Shown here piece by piece: positions 1-5,216 of a stretch of DNA of 9,687 nt (positions within the stretch are counted from its first letter, which is position 1; each line of letters begins with the position of its first letter). The position numbers were made by a program, and so were the translations under genes. The stretch is from Clostridiales bacterium (GTDB taxonomy: Bacteria > Bacillota > Clostridia > Peptostreptococcales > JAAYPU01): positions 1-9,687 of the forward strand of contig JAAYPU010000117.1 in the NCBI GenBank assembly GCA_012519645.1, in the 5' to 3' direction. The notes below the pieces were generated by a model. That model was not told the DNA's origin. It was given only the letters and a program-made list of their open reading frames with translations, and ran no database searches.

Positions 1-72
1 TCCTATTCCCAGCTTAAATAATAATCCTAAAATGAAAAAGAACAAAATAATACCAATTAATATCTCTAACAT
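1..72 (-). CDS. Unknown membrane protein, N-terminal fragment
   Basis: The first 24 codons of a minus-strand gene that runs off the left edge. The ATG lies at 72-70 and has a clear ribosome binding site (GAGGTGA, 85-79) six bases upstream. The visible peptide starts MLEILIGIILFFFILG and continues with another hydrophobic stretch broken by a single lysine near residue 20, so an N-terminal membrane segment is very likely. The family cannot be identified from so short a piece. The gene points the same way as the ACT-domain gene behind it, with a 69-base gap and no terminator I can see, so the two could be co-transcribed. Confidence 0.55.
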   Translation of the reverse strand, partial: MLEILIGIILFFFILGLLFKLGIG

Positions 73-141
73 ATACTATCACCTCATTATTAGTATATGA
101 AATAATAATTAGCAGCGTATTTGAAATTTGTTAGAGAATTA

Positions 142-510
142 TTAGAAATGAACACCTTTTTCCTCTAAAGCATGTATTGCCTCTTCGAGTTGTCCTTCCT
201 TTACAAGAATATAATCAGTATCATAAGTAGAAAGCGCAAATATACTGATACCTCGATTTGCTAATGCTTCGCTGATAAATGCAAGTATTCCTATTAAGGA
301 AAAATCTAAAGGGCCTTCTACCTTCATTATTCTCCATGCACCTTCGTATTTAATCCCTTCAGGTATAATAATTTCTTTGCAAACAACAGATATTTCGTCA
401 TGCGTTTTTGTAATTGAAAAAAATTCTCCCTGTACCCAATCCGTCTGTTCTTCCATTTGAAGTCTACAAACTCCATAAGTATCCTCAAGTATCGACATCC
501 TCAAATTCAT
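142..510 (-). CDS. Small ACT-domain protein (COG3603/CASTOR-type)
   Basis: A 122-residue protein made of two small alpha/beta halves. Residues 55-120 form a recognisable ACT domain, with the signature KVEGPLDFSLIGILA (63-77), then GISIFALSTYDTDYILV (87-103) and a final helix. This pattern is typical of the stand-alone ACT_7/COG3603 proteins. ACT domains usually bind amino acids or similar small ligands and act as sensors; the ligand here is unknown. The start is set at the second ATG (510) because AGGAGG (522-517) sits six bases before it, whereas it abuts the in-frame ATG at 516. No enzyme domain is attached, so it is probably a regulatory or ligand-binding protein. Its neighbours give no clue to a pathway. 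Confidence 0.85.
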   Translation of the reverse strand: MNLRMSILEDTYGVCRLQMEEQTDWVQGEFFSITKTHDEISVVCKEIIIPEGIKYEGAWRIMKVEGPLDFSLIGILAFISEALANRGISIFALSTYDTDYILVKEGQLEEAIHALEEKGVHF

Positions 511-757
511 TGTCATCCTCCTTTTTGATTATAACTAGACATTTGAATAAGCTATATAACAAACCTTCTTTAGAAAGTAATTGTACTATCTGGATCAACA
601 ATAATATTTTTGACGATTATTTTCTATATTTTTTTACAAAAAAGACCCTAAAAAAATAATTCTACTCGTATTCTTATATAAAAACAGCAAATCTTTGCTT
701 GTACAGGAATTTTGTTTACGAAACATTGGATGTTTCTACTGCCAAAGGAGGTTAATT

Positions 758-1609
758 ATGAAAAACAAAGTTTTTATTCTATTTCTATCATTTACATTGA
801 TTCTCTCTTCTATTTTCATGGTTTATGCTGAACCGGGTAAAGGTAAAGGGCAAGAAAAAGGTAATAAATCAAATACTATATATAAATCAATATCACTGGA
901 AATCAAAAAAGAATATAACAAAAACAAAGCACAAATTGAAGCACAAAAGGATGAAGCGGAAGCCCTTAAAAACGATTTAGAGGCTAAATATGAAGCAGCT
1001 GTAGCAGCCGGTAATACAGAACTTGACGCAACATTGTCAGAACAATTACAGTCAGCTCGGGAACAATTTAATGATAGTAAAATGCAATTAAAAAATTTAA
1101 TTCAAGAAAGAAAACAAATCATAAAAGAAAATTATACCGAGGAAGAACTTGAAGCTATCGAAACAGCAAAAGAACACATACGAACCAGTAACCCCCATGC
1201 CGCTATCTTAGATGTTGACAGTATTATATCCAATTCTGCAGACTTTAAATTTGACACTCCCCCTGTAATTAAAGCTGGCAGAACAATAATACCTGTTCGA
1301 GCAATTACTAAAGGTTTTGGTGCCGAACTTGATTGGGATCCTGAAACAAGAGAAGTTACCATAACAAAAGGAGATATAACGATCGTTCTCACGATCGACT
1401 CCAATACTGCACTAGTTAACGGGACAGAGATATCATTTGACTCAAAAACCGAAATAATGAACAGCAGGACCTATGTCCCTTTAAGGTTTATTCTGGAAAC
1501 TTTTGGGCTCAAAGTAAACTGGGACGATGATACTGACACAATAGAAATTGAAGAACCTGATGACGAAGACTTAGATGAAGTTCGAACAGGCAGTGCCATA
1601 GTAATTTAA
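758..1609 (+). CDS. Secreted coiled-coil protein with stalk domain
   Basis: A 283-residue exported protein. A signal peptide covers residues 1-24 (MKNK, a hydrophobic core, then a likely cut after VYA). A short Gly/Lys-rich linker follows. Residues about 45-140 are strongly charged, rich in Glu, Lys, Gln and Ala, and likely form a coiled coil. The C-terminal half carries two copies of the copper amine oxidase N-terminal-like (stalk) repeat: RTIIPVRAITKGFGAELDWD (175-194) and RTYVPLRFILETFGLKVNWD (237-256). Such domains are common on Clostridia cell-surface proteins and probably mediate wall or protein contacts; no enzymatic role is implied. The ATG at 758 is chosen because AAAGGAGG (744-751) precedes it and the signal peptide begins there; the frame is open further upstream but without such support. 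An acidic tail ends the protein. It is a single gene followed by a terminator hairpin. Confidence 0.85.
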   Translation: MKNKVFILFLSFTLILSSIFMVYAEPGKGKGQEKGNKSNTIYKSISLEIKKEYNKNKAQIEAQKDEAEALKNDLEAKYEAAVAAGNTELDATLSEQLQSAREQFNDSKMQLKNLIQERKQIIKENYTEEELEAIETAKEHIRTSNPHAAILDVDSIISNSADFKFDTPPVIKAGRTIIPVRAITKGFGAELDWDPETREVTITKGDITIVLTIDSNTALVNGTEISFDSKTEIMNSRTYVPLRFILETFGLKVNWDDDTDTIEIEEPDDEDLDEVRTGSAIVI

Positions 1610-1651
1610 TATACCCATCATTTATCTTTTACATAAATATCACCTATATAA

Positions 1652-1680
1652 TTAAGGGCGAAAAGTGTTTTCGCCCTTAA
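1652..1680. terminator. Shared intrinsic terminator between convergent genes
   Basis: A perfect 13-bp inverted repeat (TTAAGGGCGAAAA, 1652-1664, with 1668-1680) around a GTG loop. On the plus strand it is followed by T-rich sequence, so it should end the stalk-domain transcript. On the minus strand it overlaps the stop codon of the ferredoxin-type gene (1679-1677) and is followed by a weaker U-rich run, so it may work in both directions. Confidence 0.85.
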
Positions 1681-2687
1681 TTACTTTCTTTTGATGTTTC
1701 TTTTTCTGATGTTTTCTGACCCTCTGTAAAGTGAGAATCAAATCTGAATTTCATGTTTAAGGCTTTTTCCGGACAAATATCTATGCATGTACAGCATAGA
1801 ATGCATTCAGTAGATAAAATACGCGTCCCCTTATTCTTATATTCCATATGCTTTATATTCATCGGGCATTTCAACTCGCACAAACCGCATTCCGTGCAGC
1901 GTTTTCTATAAAAACCTATTTTCAGTAATGAAAAACGAGCCGTAATCTTCATTATTACTGCTATCGGGCAAAGATATTTGCAAAAGGCTCTGTTATCTTT
2001 TAATATAAAAGCTAAAATAACTCCAAGTATATAGTAAATTAGATTTCCTGCAATCAGCCCATACAATACCGTTTCCTGAACATATTCCGCATTCCTGTCA
2101 ATAATTATGAACCAAATTAATAACACAATGAGCATAGACAGAGAAAAGCTTATATATGGCAATTTTTCTAGTTTTTTTTCTCTATCCTGGCGGGTTTCTC
2201 TCCAAGGCAGCAGATCCAGGATCGCAGCTGTCCAGCAAGCCCATCCGCACCAGCCCCTGTTGAAAATAATCGGACCAATAATTTTCGCTATAATATAATG
2301 TAAAACAGCACCTGTAAATATACCTGAAAAAAGATATAGAACAAAGCCTTCTATTTGAATGTTTTCTCTAAGTATGAAGCCTACAAAGACTAACATATAG
2401 AACCCTATTAAAAATTGTGTTATACGTCTTGCCCATGAAATATACTTCTTTTTTAAAGATATATTTAAAAAGAGTCCTATTCCTAACGCTGTACCTATAT
2501 ACATAAAATTGAACAAATAAAAAATATGCTTTGTAAATATTGCTAAGCAGATTGCTATAGCATAAAATAAACCGGCAAAAATAAGAGGCATTGTCAGTTT
2601 ATTATTATTATAATCAAGATATTTATTTATTAAGCAGTTCTTTTTATCTTTAGTGCTGTTGTATATGTCTTTTATTTTCGACATCAT
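1677..2687 (-). CDS. Membrane-bound 4Fe-4S polyferredoxin (NapH/COG0348-like)
   Basis: A 336-residue membrane iron-sulfur protein. About six hydrophobic segments (roughly 33-51, 58-78, 88-105, 113-137, 177-196 and 205-229) precede a cytoplasmic-type double ferredoxin domain. Cluster motifs are C264xxC267xxC270xxxC274P and C295xxC298xxC301xxxC305P, enough for two [4Fe-4S] clusters. Two further Cys motifs typical of the NapH/RdxA-like family lie at membrane borders: RGWCGWAC (144-151) and FCKYLCP (235-241). Family members pass electrons between quinones or flavoproteins and periplasmic or membrane partners; the partner here is unknown and none is encoded nearby. The start ATG at 2687 has AGGAGA (2698-2693) upstream; a second ATG follows directly. 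The tail after 315 is hydrophilic and rich in Ser, Thr and Lys. It appears monocistronic, behind a repeat-filled intergenic region. Confidence 0.85.
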   Translation of the reverse strand: MMSKIKDIYNSTKDKKNCLINKYLDYNNNKLTMPLIFAGLFYAIAICLAIFTKHIFYLFNFMYIGTALGIGLFLNISLKKKYISWARRITQFLIGFYMLVFVGFILRENIQIEGFVLYLFSGIFTGAVLHYIIAKIIGPIIFNRGWCGWACWTAAILDLLPWRETRQDREKKLEKLPYISFSLSMLIVLLIWFIIIDRNAEYVQETVLYGLIAGNLIYYILGVILAFILKDNRAFCKYLCPIAVIMKITARFSLLKIGFYRKRCTECGLCELKCPMNIKHMEYKNKGTRILSTECILCCTCIDICPEKALNMKFRFDSHFTEGQKTSEKETSKESN

Positions 2688-2701
2688 ATAATTCTCCTAT
2701 A

Positions 2702-2913
2702 TCTTATCAGAGGTTAGAGGTTAGAGGTTATGTAAAGATAAGAGATAAGAAATAATAGATAAAAAGTAAGGCAACCTTTGCTTCGCAAAGCTATCATTCG
2801 AAATATTTGATTTTCCTAAAGAAAATCCACCTTAACTATTATCTGTTATCTATTATCTGATTTTTTCTCCAAACTTCGAACCACGAAGAATTCCCCATTC
2901 CCTATCCCCTATC
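2702..2913. repeat. Composite intergenic repeat with tandem units and hairpins
   Basis: The spacer between the shikimate kinase-like and ferredoxin genes is built of short repeats. It has three exact AGAGGTT units (2709-2729), GATAAG-like units, an 11-bp perfect inverted repeat (ATAATAGATAA 2752-2762 with TTATCTATTAT 2846-2856), and three hairpins: CTTTGC/GCAAAG (2776-2790), GATTTTC/GAAAATC (2809-2827) and CTTCG/CGAAG (2874-2888). A CCCTATCC-type repeat covers about 2891-2913. No reading frame is evident. The layout resembles a small non-coding mobile or palindromic element (MITE/REP-like), but I see no transposase and no clear target duplication. Confidence 0.6.
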
Positions 2914-3405
2914 CTTGAGTTCTTTAACAATTTCCTCCAAATTTTCTTCCATAGTCTTTCCATTACAGTCTACGATGATGTCTGCATATTTCTCATACAA
3001 TGGAATCCTTTCATCATAGATATTTCGCAAGGTTTTCCCTTTTTCCATAGCAATGCCTCTCGTAGTCATATTCTTAATACGTTTTTCAATTTCATCAAAG
3101 TCCAGGTCAAGATAAATCAATATTCCTTTTTCTTTAAGATGCATTATAGCTTTACTGCTATAAACCACACTTCCTCCAGTCGCTATTACAGTTCCTTCCA
3201 CTAATATTGATAAAACAGCATTTTCTTCAATTTTAATAAAAGATGTAACACCATCGCTATCTATAATATCTTGAAGCAATTTGCCTTCCCGTTCCTGTAT
3301 TATTAGATCCGTATCAATAAAGGGCATTCCTAAAGTTTTTGCCAAAAGAACACCCAAAGTACTTTTCCCCGAACCTGCCATACCGATCAATACTATATTT
3401 TTCAC
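2902..3405 (-). CDS. Shikimate kinase-like P-loop kinase, divergent
   Basis: A 167-residue nucleoside monophosphate kinase-fold protein closest to shikimate kinase, which phosphorylates the 3-hydroxyl of shikimate in the chorismate pathway. It shows a Walker A motif GMAGSGKST (8-16), DTD (31-33), ATGGS (75-79), a lid-region Arg116 (TTRGIA) and Arg133 within DERIPLYEKYAD. However, the FRxxE motif of true shikimate kinases reads FIKIE (56-60), so the shikimate-binding Arg is Ile57, and the usual GGG is GGS (77-79). The real substrate may therefore differ. The start is GTG at 3405, with AAGGAG (3417-3412) six bases upstream. The last codons (KDRG, then TAG) fall inside the neighbouring CCCTATCC repeat, so the C-terminus may have been reshaped by it. 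No other aromatic-pathway gene is nearby, so an aroK label would be premature. Confidence 0.75.
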   Translation of the reverse strand: MKNIVLIGMAGSGKSTLGVLLAKTLGMPFIDTDLIIQEREGKLLQDIIDSDGVTSFIKIEENAVLSILVEGTVIATGGSVVYSSKAIMHLKEKGILIYLDLDFDEIEKRIKNMTTRGIAMEKGKTLRNIYDERIPLYEKYADIIVDCNGKTMEENLEEIVKELKDRG

Positions 3406-3530
3406 TCGAAACTCCTTCTTATTTTAAATCTTTTTATTTAAAACAATATCATATTTTTTTTTAAAATAACAGCACCAAGCTTTTCGGCGATCCAATAACT
3501 TTTTGAATCATATAATTTTTTTAATTTCAC

Positions 3531-3560
3531 TGTATAAAATAAAATATACAGTCAATAATA
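3531..3560 (+). promoter_or_regulatory. Promoter of RNA copy 1, sigma-G-like
   Basis: TGTATA (3531-3536), a 17-base spacer, then AATAATA (3554-3560), six bases before the conserved TAAGG that opens the RNA. The same two boxes with exactly the same spacing occur before copies 2 and 3. They approach the forespore sigma-G pattern (TGAATA, about 17-18 bases, CATAMTA) better than the sigma-A pattern, since there is no TTGACA. Also, TGTATA and TATACA (3545-3550) form an inverted repeat inside this promoter. Confidence 0.55.
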
Positions 3561-3565
3561 GAGAT

Positions 3566-3633
3566 GTAAGGTCAACTCATTCAATTGGGTTCCTTATTTT
3601 AGAGAGACAATCCATTGCGGTTGTCTCTCTTTT
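3566..3633 (+). ncRNA. Two-hairpin small RNA, tandem copy 1
   Basis: A predicted RNA of about 68 nt. Hairpin 1 pairs TAAGG (3567-3571) with CCTTA (3592-3596), and internally AACTCA (3574-3579) with TGGGTT (3586-3591). Hairpin 2 is a 12-bp stem from AGAGAGACAATC (3601-3612) with GGTTGTCTCTCT (3619-3630) around the loop CATTGC, followed by a short T run, so it doubles as an intrinsic terminator. Both hairpins and the GGTCAACTCAT segment recur in the two downstream copies. No start codon with a useful frame is present. The function is unknown; a trans-acting or protein-binding RNA is possible. Confidence 0.7.
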
Positions 3634-3769
3634 ATTCCCGGATGTATAAAAATCAAATGCATTGATAATAATAATTCCGATAGGGTTATCCAAAGTTTCA
3701 ATTTCCTGCGAAAGATATATCCATTTTTAATGGTATGTCTTTCTTTTTTTAATTTTTTTTATTAATTTT

Positions 3770-3799
3770 TGTATAAAAATTTATTATTGGTTAATAATA
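3770..3799 (+). promoter_or_regulatory. Promoter of RNA copy 2, sigma-G-like
   Basis: TGTATA (3770-3775), a 17-base spacer and AATAATA (3793-3799), six bases before TAAGG. Box sequence and spacing are identical to copy 1, while the spacer sequence differs. The -10 box is the right arm of an inverted repeat, TATTATT-GGTT-AATAATA (3782-3799), which could be an operator or simply AT-rich chance. Confidence 0.55.
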
Positions 3800-3804
3800 G
3801 AATC

Positions 3805-3879
3805 GTAAGGTTAACTCATAGAGTTTGAGTTACCTTACATCGAGAGAGACGTACCCTTGTGGTCGTCTCTCTCTCTTTT
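3805..3879 (+). ncRNA. Two-hairpin small RNA, tandem copy 2
   Basis: A predicted RNA of about 75 nt with the same architecture as copy 1. Hairpin 1 has an outer stem GTAAGG (3805-3810) with CCTTAC (3833-3838) and an inner perfect stem AACTCA (3813-3818) with TGAGTT (3826-3831). Hairpin 2 is a stem GAGAGAGACG (3842-3851) with CGTCTCTCTC (3864-3873), extended by ACC/GGU past a bulged T around the loop CTTGT. A CT-rich run and TTTT (3876-3879) complete a terminator. Compared with copy 1, changes in the stems are mostly matched on both sides, as expected if structure is selected. Confidence 0.7.
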
Positions 3880-3921
3880 CAAAGATAGAAATTTATAATC
3901 TCAATAAAATATCATTTTTAA

Positions 3922-3951
3922 TGAATATGTCCTATTATTTTGAAAATAATA
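3922..3951 (+). promoter_or_regulatory. Promoter of RNA copy 3, sigma-G-like
   Basis: TGAATA (3922-3927), a 17-base spacer and AATAATA (3945-3951), six bases before TAAGG. The -35 element matches the sigma-G consensus exactly and the -10 differs from CATAATA at one base. The -10 box lies in a perfect 19-bp palindrome (3933-3951, TATTATTTT-G-AAAATAATA). The promoter reading rests mainly on the strict spacing shared by all three copies. Confidence 0.55.
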
Positions 3952-3956
3952 TATTT

Positions 3957-4032
3957 ATAAGGTTTACTCATGGGTTCTGAGATATCCTTATTAACAGAGA
4001 GGCAAATCCTTGTGATTGTCTCTCTTGCTTTT
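3957..4032 (+). ncRNA. Two-hairpin small RNA, tandem copy 3
   Basis: A predicted RNA of about 76 nt. Outer stem ATAAGG (3957-3962) with CCTTAT (3986-3991), inner stem CTCA (3967-3970) with TGAG (3978-3981), weaker than in the other copies. Hairpin 2 is AGAGAGGCAA (3996-4005) with TTGTCTCTCT (4016-4025), continued past a bulged A by TC/GA around the loop CTTGT, the same loop as copy 2. TGCTTTT follows, giving a somewhat weaker terminator. It ends 39 bases before the 3' end of the convergent sppA gene, so read-through would be antisense to sppA. Confidence 0.65.
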
Positions 4033-4071
4033 ATAAATATTATTCAGAAATAATACAACTCGGTATCCATA

Positions 4072-5043
4072 CTAATTCAACTTCAAAAGATATGATATAG
4101 GAACCTGTTCATTTTTTTCCAACAATTGAAGCACCATTCCTATATCTCCCTGACTATATTTTTGGGAAATATTTGAAAAGCCATTTAATAAAGATGATAA
4201 AAATGATTTATCTTCATACCAGTAATAATATACTTCACAATCATTTAACCCATAATCATTTCTAATTCCTTGAATTGCATCATCAAGAGTACCTATCTCA
4301 TCAACAAGATTCAAATCTACTGCTTGTTTTGCACTATAAAGCCTTCCGTCGGCAATATTACGAACTGTTTCTTTTGCAATACCTCTGCCCTGCACAATGA
4401 TATCAACAAATTGCTCATAAGACTCATTCAATAATGATTGGATGATATCTTTCTGTTCTTGTGTCATAGGCGTAGTAATATCACCCATCGCTTTATTTCT
4501 TCCGGCTGTCATTGTAACCGTTTTTATTCCATGCTTTTCTAAAAACCCGGAAACATCATAAAATGTTCCCATTGTAACACCTATAGAACCTGTTATAGTA
4601 TTTCTGTTAATATATATTTTATTGCCTGCGGCACTTATATAATATCCTCCTGAGGCAGCTATACTTCCCATTGACACATAAATGGGCGCTTCTTTTTTCT
4701 CCTTATATTCCATCAATTTTAAATAAAGCTCATCTGTCTCATAAATCCCGCCGCCGGGAGAATCAACAAAAATAACCAAAGCCTTATTCTTATCATCATT
4801 CATAAACGCATTTATTTGGTTCAAAATATAGTTATGATTATATCTCGATGAAGTGAATGCGTTGCTTTCTGCTTCGGAAATTGTATCCTGTATATATAAT
4901 ACTGCAATATAATCTTTAAAACTTCCTTTATAAAAAGGCAATGATAAATTAGGGCTAATGAAATAAAATATTATGGAAATAACAATAAAAACTGATAATA
5001 CAATTAGAAATTTCCGAAATCCTTTATTAGACATTGCTTGCAC
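4072..5043 (-). CDS. sppA: Signal peptide peptidase SppA
   Basis: A 323-residue membrane serine protease of the S49 family that degrades signal peptides left in the membrane after protein export. One N-terminal membrane anchor spans about 12-28, with the catalytic domain expected outside the cytoplasm. The family motifs are present: DSPGGG (94-99, oxyanion region), AASGGYY with likely nucleophile Ser131 (129-135), TGSIGV (151-156), and TAGRNKAMGD with the likely general base Lys184. Length matches the short Gram-positive SppA form. The start is GTG at 5043, because AAGGAGGG (5057-5050) lies six bases upstream; the in-frame ATG at 5034 would be too distant. It is divergent from the acyl-CoA ligase gene and appears monocistronic; its 3' end faces the tandem small RNAs. 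Confidence 0.93.
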   Translation of the reverse strand: MQAMSNKGFRKFLIVLSVFIVISIIFYFISPNLSLPFYKGSFKDYIAVLYIQDTISEAESNAFTSSRYNHNYILNQINAFMNDDKNKALVIFVDSPGGGIYETDELYLKLMEYKEKKEAPIYVSMGSIAASGGYYISAAGNKIYINRNTITGSIGVTMGTFYDVSGFLEKHGIKTVTMTAGRNKAMGDITTPMTQEQKDIIQSLLNESYEQFVDIIVQGRGIAKETVRNIADGRLYSAKQAVDLNLVDEIGTLDDAIQGIRNDYGLNDCEVYYYWYEDKSFLSSLLNGFSNISQKYSQGDIGMVLQLLEKNEQVPISYLLKLN

Positions 5044-5092
5044 AAACTTCCCTCCTTAATTCAATCAAACATACCTAACTGAACATGGTAGA

Positions 5093-5121
5093 ATTATACC
5101 ATATGTATCATTAACTGAAAA
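5093..5121 (-). promoter_or_regulatory. Sigma-A-like promoter of sppA
   Basis: On the minus strand, TTTTCA (5121-5116), a 17-base spacer and TATAAT (5098-5093). The -10 is preceded by TGG, giving an extended -10 (TGnTATAAT) that would compensate for the imperfect -35. This implies an untranslated leader of roughly 40 bases before the GTG start. Confidence 0.6.
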
Positions 5122-5155
5122 CTTAATAATATTCTTTAATTGCTGCATAAATAGA

Positions 5156-5184
5156 TTGTATTTAAACTGTTAAAAATATATAAT
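5156..5184 (+). promoter_or_regulatory. Sigma-A-like promoter of acyl-CoA ligase gene
   Basis: TTGTAT (5156-5161), a 17-base spacer and a perfect TATAAT (5179-5184), ending 32 bases before the ATG at 5217. It is back to back with the sppA promoter and not overlapping it. Confidence 0.65.
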
Positions 5185-5216
5185 GAGAAGATAAAAATAT
5201 ATAAAGGAAGATAAGA

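Larger units (their letters stand above)
3406..4071. other. Gene-free region holding three tandem small-RNA loci
   Basis: A 666-base stretch between the shikimate kinase-like gene and sppA with no convincing protein-coding frame. It is very AT-rich apart from three GC-richer islands at about 3566-3633, 3805-3879 and 3957-4032, which are diverged copies of one two-hairpin RNA on the plus strand, each with its own promoter-like sequence and terminator. The RNAs run opposite to both flanking genes. The part before 3530 contains the upstream region of the kinase-like gene and nothing else I can define. A further match, ATTTTTAATG followed shortly by ATGTC, occurs near 3723-3738 and 3913-3931, so the duplicated unit extends beyond the RNA itself. 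Confidence 0.75.

Noticed and set aside
528..533. TATAAT on the minus strand upstream of the ACT-domain gene
   Set aside because: No -35 at suitable spacing, and the implied transcript start would fall inside the ribosome binding site.
414..659. 81-codon plus-strand open frame
   Set aside because: It mostly overlaps the antisense of the ACT-domain gene and the AT-rich spacer, has no ribosome site and resembles no protein family.
695..757. Upstream extension of the stalk-domain gene to ATG 695
   Set aside because: The ATG at 758 has AAAGGAGG in front and begins a proper signal peptide; the extension would bury that signal.
3566..4032. CRISPR array or riboswitch leader as an explanation for the three repeats
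   Set aside because: The repeats are too diverged and unevenly spaced for CRISPR, and no gene on the same strand lies directly downstream for a riboswitch to control.
3970..4053. A 27-codon open frame (MGSEISLL...) inside RNA copy 3
   Set aside because: Copies 1 and 2 have no matching start or frame, and the ribosome site is weak, so coding is not conserved across the repeat family.
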